64,000 bases of DNA from Clusia tigrina. Its lineage: Eukaryota; Arthropoda; Insecta; Diptera; Clusiidae. The stretch spans positions 981,385-1,045,384 of the forward strand of contig CAKKTE020000204.1 in assembly GCA_920105625.2 (NCBI GenBank), in the 5' to 3' direction. The translations under genes and the position numbers were made by a program. This document shows positions 13,001 to 23,359 of this stretch, piece by piece; position 1 is the first letter of the stretch, and every line of letters begins with the position of its first letter. The notes beneath the pieces were generated by a model. The model was not told where the DNA came from and searched no databases. It was given only the letters and a program-made list of their open reading frames with translations.

Positions 13001-15165
13001 ACTTTATTGTTACAAAATTTCAAGGTCTTATGACGCTCCAGTAAAAAGTTACAAGCATTTGTATGTTGCAAACTTTGATAAGTGTAGGACGTACCGTATA
13101 GAAGTTAGGGCCATTTGTAATTTTATCAGTGTTTGATTTGGGACTCAAGGGTAGCATAGCGTTGAGCGATGGCTTAAATTGACAAGAGGCTCGAGTACTT
13201 TATTGTTACAAAATTTCAAGGTTTTATGACGCTCCAGTAAAAGGTTACAAGCATTTGTATGTTGCAAACTTTGAAAGGTGTAGAACGTACCGTATCGAAG
13301 TTAGGGCCATTTGAAGTTTTATCAGTGTTTGATTTGGGACTCAAGGGTAGCATAGCTTTGAGCTATAGCTTAAATTGACAAGATGCTCGAGTACTTTACT
13401 TTTAACAAATTTCATGGTTTTATGACGCTCCAGTCAAAAGTTACAAGCATTTGTATGTTGCAAATTTTGATAGGTGTAGGTCGTACTGTATAGAAGTTAG
13501 GGCCATGTTAAGTTTTATCAGTGTTTGATTTGGGACTCAAGGGTAGCATAGCTTTGAGCGATAGCTTAAATTGACAAGAGGCTCAAGTACTTTATTGTTA
13601 CAAAATTTCAAGGTTTTATGACGCTCCAGTAAAAAGTTACACGCATTTGTATGTTGCAAAATTTGATAGGTGAAGGACGTACCGTATAAAAGTTAGGGCG
13701 TTTGAAGTTTTATCAGTGTTTGATTTGGGACTCAAGGGTAGCATAGCTTTGAGCGATGGCTTAAATTGACAAGAGGCTCGAGTACTTTTTTGTTACAAAA
13801 TTTTAAGGTTTTATGAAGCTCCAGTGAAAAGTTACAAGCATTTGTATGTTGCAAACTTTGATAGGTGTAGGACGTACCGTATAGAAGTTGGGGCCATTTG
13901 AAGTTTTATCAGTGTTTGATTTGTGACTCAAGGGTAGCATAGCTTTGAGCGATGGCTTAAATTGACAAGAGGCTCGAGTACTTTATTGTTACAAAATTTC
14001 AAGCTTTTATGACGCTCCAGTAAAAAGTTACAAGCATTTGTATGTTGCAAATTTTGATAGGTGTAGGACGTGCCGTATAGAATTTAGGGCCATTTGAAGT
14101 TTTATCAGTGTTTGATTTGGGACTCAAGGGTAGCATAGCTTTGAGCGATAAGTTAAATTGACAAGATGCTCGAGTACTTTACTGTTAAAAAATTTCAAGG
14201 TTTTATGACGCTCCAGTAAAAAGTTACAAGCATTTGTATGTTGCAAACTTTGATAGGTATAGGACGTACCGTATAGAAGTTAGGGCCATTTGAAGTTTTA
14301 TCAGTGTTTGATTTGGGACTCTAAGGTGCCATAGCTTTGAGCGATAGCTTAAATTGACAAGAGGCTCGAGTACATTATTGTTACAACATTTCGAGGTTTT
14401 ATGACGCTCCAGTAAAAAGTTACAAGCATTTGTATGTTGCAAACTTTTATAGGTGTAGGACGCACCGTATAGAAGTTATGGCCATTTGAAGTTTTATCAG
14501 TGTTTGATTTGGGACTCAAGGGTAGCATAGCTTTGAGCGATAGCTTAAATTGACAAGAGGCTCGAGTACTTTATTGTTACAAAATATCAAGGTTTTATGA
14601 AGCTCCAGTAAAAAGTTACAACCATTTGTATGTTGCAAACATTGGTAGGTGTAGGACGTACCGTATCGAAGTTAGGGCCATTTGAAGCTTTATCAGTGTT
14701 TGATTTGGGACTCAAGGGTACCATAGCTTTGAGCGATAACTTAAATTGACAAGAGGCTTGAGTACTTTATTGTTACAAAATTTGAAGGTTTTATGACGCA
14801 CCAGTAAAAAGTTACAAGCATTTGTATGTTGCAAACTTTGGAAGGTGTAGAACGTACCGTATAGAAGTTAGGGCCATTTGCAGTTTTATCAGTGTTTTAT
14901 GTGGGACTCAAGGGTAGCATAGCTTTGAGCGATAGCTTAAATTGACAAGAGGCTCGCGTACTTTATTGTTACAAAATTTCAAGGTCTTATGCCGCTCCAG
15001 TAAAAAGTTACAAGCATTTGTATGTTGCAAACTTTAATAGGTGTAGGACGTACCGTATAGAAGTTAGGGCCGTTTGAAGTTTTATCATTATTTGATTTGG
15101 GACTCAAGGGAAGCATAGCTTTGAGCGATGGCTTAAATTGACAAGAGGCTCGAGTACTTTTTTGT
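10068..15165 (+). repeat. 26-monomer HOR, copy 2 (about 5,096 bp)
   Basis: This is a tandem copy of the preceding unit. I found about ten differences by eye over 5.1 kb. Two are 1-bp losses (AGTTAGGCCATT near 12,529 and GGGCGTTTG near 13,699) that change the offset from 5,098 to 5,096. Others are GACTCAAGG near 12,360 (GACGCAAGG in copy 1), CTTACATTG near 12,980 and TTTTAACAAATTTC near 13,400. Identity near 99.8% indicates a young duplication. Confidence 0.92.
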
Positions 15166-15349
15166 TACAAAATTTCAAGGTTTTATGACGCTCCAGTAAA
15201 AAGTTACAAGCATTTGTATGTTGCAAACTTTGAAAGGTGTAGAACGTACCGTATAGAAGTTAGGGCCATTTGAAGTTTTATCAGTGTTTGATTGGGGACT
15301 CAAGGGTAGCATAGCTTTGAGCGATAGCTTAAATTGACAAGAGGCTCGA
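15166..15349 (+). repeat. Start of a third 26-monomer unit, cut off after one monomer
   Basis: The sequence follows the start of the 26-monomer unit (GAAAGGTGTAGAACG and GATTGGGGACTC) and then switches at about 15,340-15,349 into CTCGAATAC with AAAAGTTCAAGG. Compared with the otherwise matching stretches at 17.2-17.5 and 20.95-21.25 kb, exactly one monomer is missing here. This is the junction between the 26-monomer and 11-monomer families. Confidence 0.75.
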
Positions 15350-17486
15350 ATACTTTATTGTTACAAAAGTTCAAGGTTTTATGACGCTCCAGTAAAAAGT
15401 TACAAGCATTTGTATGTTGCAAACTTTGATAGGTGTAGGACGTACCGTATAGAAGTAAGCGCCATTTGAAGGTTTATCAGTGTTTGATTTGGGACTCAAG
15501 GGTAGCATAGCTTTGAGCGATAACTTAAATTGACAAGAGGCTCGAGTATTTTATTGTTACAAAATTTCAAGGTTTTATGACGCTCCAGTAAAAAGTTAGA
15601 AGCATTTGTATGTTGCAAACTTTGATAGGTGTAGGACGTACCGTATAGAAGTAAGAACCATTTTGAATTTTTATCAGTGTTTGATTTGAGAGTCAAGGGT
15701 AGCATAGCTTTCAGCGGTAACTTAAATTGAGTGATAAGAGCCTCGAGTACTTTATTGTTACAAAATTTCAAGGTCTTATGACGCTCCAGTAAAAAGTTAC
15801 AAGCATTTGTATGTTGCAAAATTTGATAGGTGTAGGTCGTACTGTATAGAAGTTAGGGCCATTTGAAGTTTTATCAGTGTTTGATTTGGGACTCAAGGGT
15901 AGCATAGCTTTGAGCGATAGCTTAAATTGACAAGAGGCTCGAGTACTTTATTGTTACAAAATTTCAAGGTTTTATGACGCTCCAGTAAAAAGTTACACGC
16001 ATTTGTATGTTGCAAAATTTGATAGGTGTAGGACATACCGTATAAAAGTTAGGGCCATTTGAAGTTTTATCAGTGTTTGATTTGGGACTAAAGGGTAGCA
16101 TAGCTTTGAGCGATGGCTTAAATTGATAAGACGCTCGAGTACTTTTTTGTTACAAAATTTCAAGCTTTTATGACGCTCCAGTAAAAAGTTACAAGCATTT
16201 GTATGTTGCAAACTTTGATAGGTGTAGGACGTACCGTATAGAAGTTAGGGCCATTTGAAGTTTTATCAGTGTTTGATTTGGGACTCAAGGGTAGCATAGC
16301 TTTGAGCGATAAGTTAAATTGACAAGATGCTCGAGTACTTTACTGTTAAAAAATTTCAAGGTTTTATGACGCTCCAGTAAAAAGTTACAAACATTTGTAT
16401 GTTGCAAACTTTGATAGGTATAGGACGTACCGTATAGAAGTTAGGGCCATTTGAAGTTTTATCAGTGTTTGATTTGGGACTCTAGGGTGCCATAGCTTTG
16501 AGCGATAGCTTAAATTGACAAGAGGCTCGAGTACTTTATTGTTACAAAATTTCAAGGTTTTATGACGCTCCAGTAAAAAGTTACAAGCATTTGTATGTTG
16601 CAAACTTTGATAGGTGTAGGATGTACCGTATAGAAGTTAGGGCCATTTGAAGTTTTCTCAGTGTTTGATTTGGGACTCAAGGGAAGCATAGCTTTGCGCG
16701 ATAGCTTAAATTGACAAGAGGCTCGAGTACTTTATTGTTACAAAATTTCAAGGTTTTATGACGCTCCAGTTAAAAGTTACAAGCATTTGTATGTTGCAAA
16801 CTTTGAAAGGTGAAGAACGTACCGTATAGAAGTTAGGGCCATTTGAAGTTTTATCAGTGTTTGATTTGGGACTCAAGGGTAGAATAGCTTTGAGCGATAG
16901 CTTAAATTGACAAGAGGCTCGAGTACTTTATTGTTACAAAATTTCAAGGTCTTATGACGCTCCAGTAAAAAGTTACAAGCATTTGTATGTTGCAAACTTT
17001 GATAGGTGTAGGACGTACCGTATAGAAGTTAGGGCCATTTGAAGTTTTATCATTGTTTGATTTGGGAGTCAAGGGTAGCATAGCTTTGAGCGATGGCTTA
17101 AATTGACAAGAGGCTCGAGTACTTTATTGTTACAAAATTTCAAGGTCTTATGACGCTCCAGTAAAAAGTTACAAGCATTTGTGTGTTGCAAACTTTGATA
17201 GGTGTAGGACGTACCGTATAGAAGTTAGGGCCATTTGAAGTTTTATCAGTGTTTGATTGGGGACTCAAGGGTAGCATAGCTTTGAGCGATAGCTTAAATT
17301 GACAAGAGGCTCGAGTACTTTATTGTTACAAAATTTCAAGGTCTTATGACGCTCCAGTAAAAAGTTACAAGCATTTGTATGTTGCAAAATTTGATAGGTG
17401 TAGGACGTACCGTATAGAAGTTAGGGCCATTTGAAGTTTTATCATTGTTTGATTTGGGACTCAAGGGTAGCATAGCTTTGAGCGAT
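15326..17486 (+). repeat. 11-monomer HOR family D, copy 1 (2,161 bp)
   Basis: GCTCGAATAC is at 15,344 here and at 17,505 in copy 2. The diagnostic insert ATTGAGTGATAAGAGCC (4 bp more than the usual ATTGATAAG) is at about 15,727, 17,888 and 21,617. Other in-order markers are GAGAGTCAAGG, GACATACCGTATAAAAG, GGACTAAAGGG, AAGACGCTCGAG, ACAAACATTTG, CTCTAGGGTGCC, GTAGGATGTACC and CTTTGCGCGATAGC. A reverse-strand open frame of 107 codons runs through 15,496-15,819; it is a by-product of the longer monomer and not a gene. Confidence 0.9.
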
Positions 17487-18992
17487 GGCTTAAATTGACA
17501 AGAGGCTCGAATACTTTATTGTTACAAAAGTTCAAGGTTTTATGACGCTCCAGTAAAAAGTTACAAGCATTTGTATGTTGCAAACTTTGATAGGTGTAGG
17601 ACGTACCGTATAGAAGTAAGCGCCATTTGAAGGTTTATCAGTGTTTGATTTGGGACTCAAGGGTAGCATAGCTTTGAGCGATAACTTAAATTGACAAGAG
17701 GCTCGAGTATTTTATTGTTACAAAATTTCAAGGTTTTATGACGCTCCAGTAAAAAGTTAGAAGCATTTGTATGTTGCAAACTTTGATAGGTGTAGGACGT
17801 ACCGTATAGAAGTAAGAACCATTTTGAATTTTTATCAGTGTTTGATTTGAGAGTCAAGGGTAGCATAGCTTTCAGCGGTAACTTAAATTGAGTGATAAGA
17901 GCCTCGAGTACTTTATTGTTACAAAATTTCAAGGTCTTATGACGCTCCAGTAAAAAGTTACAAGCATTTGTATGTTGCAAAATTTGATAGGTGTAGGTCG
18001 TACTGTATAGAAGTTAGGGCCATTTGAAGTTTTATCAGTGTTTGATTTGGGACTCAAGGGTAGCATAGCTTTGAGCGATAGCTTAAATTGACAAGAGGCT
18101 CAAGTACTTTATTGTTACAAAATTTCAAGGTTTTATGACGCTCCAGTAAAAAGTTACACGCATTTGTATGTTGCAAAATTTGATAGGTGTAGGACATACC
18201 GTATAAAAGTTAGGGCCATTTGAAGTTTTATCAGTGTTTGATTTGGGACTAAAGGGTAGCATAGCTTTGAGCGATGGCTTAAATTGATAAGACGCTCGAG
18301 TACTTTTTTGTTACAAAATTTCAAGCTTTTATGACGCTCCAGTAAAAAGTTACAAGCATTTGTATGTTGCAAATTTTGATAGGTGTAGGACGTACCGTAT
18401 AGAAGTTAGGGCCATTTGAAGTTTTATCAGTGTTTGATTTGGGACTCAAGGGTAGCATAGCTTTGAGCGATAAGTTAAATTGACAAGATGCTCGAGTACT
18501 TTACTGTTAAAAAATTTCAAGGTTTTATGACGCTCCAGTAAAAAGTTACAAACATTTGTATGTTGCAAACTTTGATAGGTATAGGACGTACCGTATAGAA
18601 GTTAGGGCCATTTGAAGTTTTATCAGTGTTTGATTTGGGACTCTAGGGTGCCATAGCTTTGAGCGATAGCTTAAATTGACAAGAGGCTCGAGTACTTTAT
18701 TGTTACAAAATTTCAAGGTTTTATGACGCTCCAGTAAAAAGTTACAAGCATTTGTATGTTGCAAACTTTGATAGGTGTAGGATGTACCGTATAGAAGTTA
18801 GGGCCATTTGAAGTTTTCTCAGTGTTTGATTTGGGACTCAAGGGAAGCATAGCTTTGCGCGATAGCTTAAATTGACAAGAGGCTCGAGTACTTTATTGTT
18901 ACAAAATTTCAAGGTTTTATGACGCTCCAGTTAAAAGTTACAAGCATTTGTATGTTGCAAACTTTGAAAGGTGAAGAACGTACCGTATAGAA
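17487..18992 (+). repeat. 11-monomer HOR family D, copy 2, broken on the right
   Basis: It follows copy 1 at an offset of 2,161 bp as far as GGTGAAGAACGTACCG near 18,970. It then diverges at AGAATTTAGGGCC, where copy 1 has AGAAGTTAGGGCC, and switches to the 26-monomer family. The remaining monomers of the unit are absent here. Confidence 0.85.
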
Positions 18993-21000
18993 TTTAGGGC
19001 CATTTGAAGTTTTATCAGTGTTTGATTTGGGACTCAAGGGTAGCATAGCTTTGAGCTATAGCTTAAATTGACAAGATGCTCGAGTACTTTACTTTTAAAA
19101 AATTTCATGGTTTTATGACGCTCCAGTCAAAAGTTACAAGCATTTGTATGTTGCAAATTTTGATAGGTGTAGGTCGTACTGTATAGAAGTTAGGGCCATG
19201 TTAAGTTTTATCAGTGTTTGATTTGGGACTCAAGGGTAGCATAGCTTTGAGCGATAGCTTAAATTGACAAGAGGCTCAAGTACTTTATTGTTACAAAATT
19301 TCAAGGTTTTATGACGCTCCAGTAAAAAGTTACACGCATTTGTATGTTGCAAAATTTGATAGGTGAAGGACGTACCGTATAAAAGTTAGGGCCATTTGAA
19401 GTTTTATCAGTGTTTGATTTGGGACTCAAGGGTAGCATAGCTTTGAGCGATGGCTTAAATTGACAAGAGGCTCGAGTACTTTTTTGTTACAAAATTTTAA
19501 GGTTTTATGAAGCTCCAGTGAAAAGTTACAAGCATTTGTATGTTGCAAACTTTGATAGGTGTAGGACGTACCGTATAGAAGTTGGGGCCATTTGAAGTTT
19601 TATCAGTGTTTGATTTGTGACTCAAGGGTAGCATAGCTTTGAGCGATGGCTTAAATTGACAAGAGGCTCGAGTACTTTATTGTTACAAAATTTCAAGCTT
19701 TTATGACGCTCCAGTAAAAAGTTACAAGCATTTGTATGTTGCAAACTTTGATAGGTGTAGGACGTACCGTATAGAATTTAGGGCCATTTGAAGTTTTATC
19801 AGTGTTTGATTTGGGACTCAAGGGTAGCATAGCTTTGAGCGATAAGTTAAATTGACAAGATGCTCGAGTACTTTACTGTTAAAAAATTTCAAGGTTTTAT
19901 GACGCTCCAGTAAAAAGTTACAAGCATTTGTATGTTGCAAACTTTGATAGGTATAGGACGTACCGTATAGAAGTTAGGGCCATTTGAAGTTTTATCAGTG
20001 TTTGATTTGGGACTCTAAGGTGCCATAGCTTTGAGCGATAGCTTAAATTGACAAGAGGCTCGAGTACATTATTGTTACAACATTTCGAGGTTTTATGACG
20101 CTCCAGTAAAAAGTTACAAGCATTTGTATGTTGCAAACTTTTATAGGTGTAGGACGCACCGTATAGAAGTTATGGCCATTTGAAGTTTTATCAGTGTTTG
20201 ATTTGGGACTCAAGGGTAGCATAGCTTTGAGCGATAGCTTAAATTGACAAGAGGCTCGAGTACTTTATTGTTACAAAATATCAAGGTTTTATGAAGCTCC
20301 AGTAAAAAGTTACAACCATTTGTATGTTGCAAACATTGGTAGGTGTAGGACGTACCGTATCGAAGTTAGGGCCATTTGAAGCTTTATCAGTGTTTGATTT
20401 GGGACTCAAGGGTACCATAGCTTTGAGCGATAACTTAAATTGACAAGAGGCTTGAGTACTTTATTGTTACAAAATTTCAAGGTCTTATGCCGCTCCAGTA
20501 AAAAGTTACAAGCATTTGTATGTTGCAAACTTTGGAAGGTGTAGAACGTACCGTATAGAAGTTAGGGCCATTTGCAGTTTTATCAGTGTTTTATGTGGGA
20601 CTCAAGGGTAGCATAGCTTTGAGCGATAGCTTAAATTGACAAGAGGCTCGCGTACTTTATTGTTACAAAATTTCAAGGTCTTATGCCGCTCCAGTAAAAA
20701 GTTACAAGCATTTGTATGTTGCAAACTTTAATAGGTGTAGGACGTACCGTATAGAAGTTAGGGCCGTTTGAAGTTTTATCATTATTTGATTTGGGACTCA
20801 AGGGAAGCATAGCTTTGAGCGATGGCTTAAATTGACAAGAGGCTCGAGTACTTTTTTGTTACAAAATTTCAAGGTTTTATGACGCTCCAGTAAAAAGTTA
20901 CAAGCATTTGTATGTTGCAAACTTTGAAAGGTGTAGAACGTACCGTATAGAAGTTAGGGCCATTTGAAGTTTTATCAGTGTTTGATTGGGGACTCAAGGG
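18993..21000 (+). repeat. About 2 kb of 26-monomer family embedded between family D units
   Basis: From GAGCTATAGC at 19,053 onward the order of variants copies about 13.36-15.3 kb (offset 5,693-5,694), including GCATGTTAAG-type GGCCATGTTAAG, TTGTGACTCAAGG, CTCTAAGGTGCC, CATTTCGAGG, CAAACATTGGTAGG and GGGCCGTTTGAAG. The left junction is at about 18,990-19,050. The right junction is at about 20,935-21,040, where the sequence returns to family D. This is either a transposed block or the product of out-of-register exchange between the two HOR families. Confidence 0.82.
20474..20502 (+). repeat. Short sequence-exchange patch between neighbouring monomers
   Basis: Within the otherwise collinear 5,694-bp match, this spot reads TTTCAAGGTCTTATGCCGCT. 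The counterparts at 9.68 and 14.78 kb read TTTGAAGGTTTTATGACGCA. The new version is identical to the same phase of the next monomer, near 20,674. Both flanks keep the original pattern, so this looks like a conversion tract of a few tens of bases rather than a crossover. Confidence 0.7.
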
Positions 21001-23134
21001 TAGCATAGCTTTGAGCGATAGCTTAAATTGACAAGAGGCTCGAGTACTTTATTGTTACAAAATTTCAAGGTCTTATGACGCTCCAGTAAAAAGTTACAAG
21101 CATTTGTATGTTGCAAAATTTGATAGGTGTAGGACGTACCGTATAGAAGTTAGGGCCATTTGAAGTTTTATCATTGTTTGATTTGGGACTCAAGGGTAGC
21201 ATAGCTTTGAGCGATGGCTTAAATTGACAAGAGGCTCGAATACTTTATTGTTACAAAAGTTCAAGGTTTTATGACGCTCCAGTAAAAAGTTACAAGCATT
21301 TGTATGTTGCAAACTTTGATAGGTGTAGGACGTACCGTATAGAAGTAAGCGCCATTTGAAGGTTTATCAGTGTTTGATTTGGGACTCAAGGGTAGCATAG
21401 CTTTGAGCGATAACTTAAATTGACAAGAGGCTCGAGTATTTTATTGTTACAAAATTTCAAGGTTTTATGACGCTCCAGTAAAAAGTTAGAAGCATTTGTA
21501 TGTTGCAAACTTTGATAGGTGTAGGACGTACCGTATAGAAGTAAGAACCATTTTGAATTTTTATCAGTGTTTGATTTGAGAGTCAAGGGTAGCATAGCTT
21601 TCAGCGGTAACTTAAATTGAGTGATAAGAGCCTCGAGTACTTTATTGTTACAAAATTTCAAGGTCTTATGACGCTCCAGTAAAAAGTTACAAGCATTTGT
21701 ATGTTGCAAAATTTGATAGGTGTAGGTCGTACTGTATAGAAGTTAGGGCCATTTGAAGTTTTATCAGTGTTTGATTTGGGACTCAAGGGTAGCATAGCTT
21801 TGAGCGATAGCTTAAATTGACAAGAGGCTCAAGTACTTTATTGTTACAAAATTTCAAGGTTTTATGACGCTCCAGTAAAAAGTTACACGCATTTGTATGT
21901 TGCAAAATTTGATAGGTGTAGGACATACCGTATAAAAGTTAGGGCCATTTGAAGTTTTATCAGTGTTTGATTTGGGACTAAAGGGTAGCATAGCTTTGAG
22001 CGATGGCTTAAATTGATAAGACGCTCGAGTACTTTTTTGTTACAAAATTTCAAGCTTTTATGACGCTCCAGTAAAAAGTTACAAGCATTTGTATGTTGCA
22101 AATTTTGATAGGTGTAGGACGTACCGTATAGAAGTTAGGGCCATTTGAAGTTTTATCAGTGTTTGATTTGGGACTCAAGGGTAGCATAGCTTTGAGCGAT
22201 AAGTTAAATTGACAAGATGCTCGAGTACTTTACTGTTAAAAAATTTCAAGGTTTTATGACGCTCCAGTAAAAAGTTACAAACATTTGTATGTTGCAAACT
22301 TTGATAGGTATAGGACGTACCGTATAGAAGTTAGGGCCATTTGAAGTTTTATCAGTGTTTGATTTGGGACTCTAGGGTGCCATAGCTTTGAGCGATAGCT
22401 TAAATTGACAAGAGGCTCGAGTACTTTATTGTTACAAAATTTCAAGGTTTTATGACGCTCCAGTAAAAAGTTACAAGCATTTGTATGTTGCAAACTTTGA
22501 TAGGTGTAGGATGTACCGTATAGAAGTTAGGGCCATTTGAAGTTTTCTCAGTGTTTGATTTGCGACTCAAGGGAAGCATAGCTTTGCGCGATAGCTTAAA
22601 TTGACAAGAGGCTCGAGTACTTTATTGTTACAAAATTTCAAGGTTTTATGACGCTCCAGTTAAAAGTTACAAGCATTTGTATGTTGCAAACTTTGAAAGG
22701 TGAAGAACGTACCGTATAGAAGTTAGGGCCATTTGAAGTTTTATCAGTGTTTGATTTGGGACTCAAGGGTAGAATAGCTTTGAGCGATAGCTTAAATTGA
22801 CAAGAGGCTCGAGTACTTTATTGTTACAAAATTTCAAGGTCTTATGACGCTCCAGTAAAAAGTTACAAGCATTTGTATGTTGCAAACTTTGATAGGTGTA
22901 GGACGTACCGTATAGAAGTTAGGGCCATTTGAAGTTTTATCATTGTTTGATTTGGGACTCAAGGGTAGCATAGCTTTGAGCGATGGCTTAAATTGACAAG
23001 AGGCTCGAGTACTTTATTGTTACAAAATTTCAAGGTCTTATGACGCTCCAGTAAAAAGTTACAAGCATTTGTGTGTTGCAAACTTTGATAGGTGTAGGAC
23101 GTACCGTATAGAAGTTAGGGCCATTTGAAGTTTT
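21000..23134 (+). repeat. 11-monomer HOR family D, copy 3
   Basis: It matches copy 1 at offset 5,890 and copy 2 at offset 3,729, with the 4-bp GTGA insert at 21,617 and the whole later series through GGTGAAGAACG and AGGGTAGAATAGC near 22,770. A private change is TTTGCGACTCAAGG near 22,561. It ends where TTTTCTCAG replaces TTTTATCAG near 23,133. Confidence 0.88.
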
Positions 23135-23359
23135 CTCAGTGTTTGATTTGGGACTCAAGGATAGCATAGCTTTGACCGATAGCTTAAATTGGCAAGAGGC
23201 TCGAGTACTTTATTGTTACAAAATTTCAAGGTTTTATGACGCTCCATTAAAAAGTTACAAGCATTTGTATGTTGCAAACTTTGAAAGGTGTAGAACTTAC
23301 CGTATAGAAGTTAGGGCCATTTGAAGTTTTGTCAGTGTTTGATTTGGGACTCAAGGGTA
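23135..23359 (+). repeat. Transitional monomer between families D and E
   Basis: It resembles the TTTTCTCAGTG with CAAGGATAGC monomers at 1, 4.9 and 5.6 kb but has private changes (TTTGACCGATAGC, AATTGGCAAGAGG, CTCCATTAAAAAG). These changes leave the + strand open for 61 codons over 23,139-23,324. I regard that frame as chance. Confidence 0.65.

Noticed and set aside
15496..15819. Reverse-strand open frame of 107 codons, also at 17,657-17,980 and 21,386-21,709, with many related 68-72-codon frames across the window
   Set aside because: All are the same stretch of the satellite read backwards. The longer version exists only because 1-bp and 4-bp length changes (ATTTTGAA and the GTGA insert) shift the register past a stop. 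A 196-bp monomer shifts frame at each repeat, start and stop points follow monomer phase, and there is no sign of codon-level constraint.
23139..23324. Forward-strand open frame of 61 codons
   Set aside because: It results from private substitutions in one transitional monomer that remove the usual stop. It is not conserved in other monomers and carries no recognisable protein feature.
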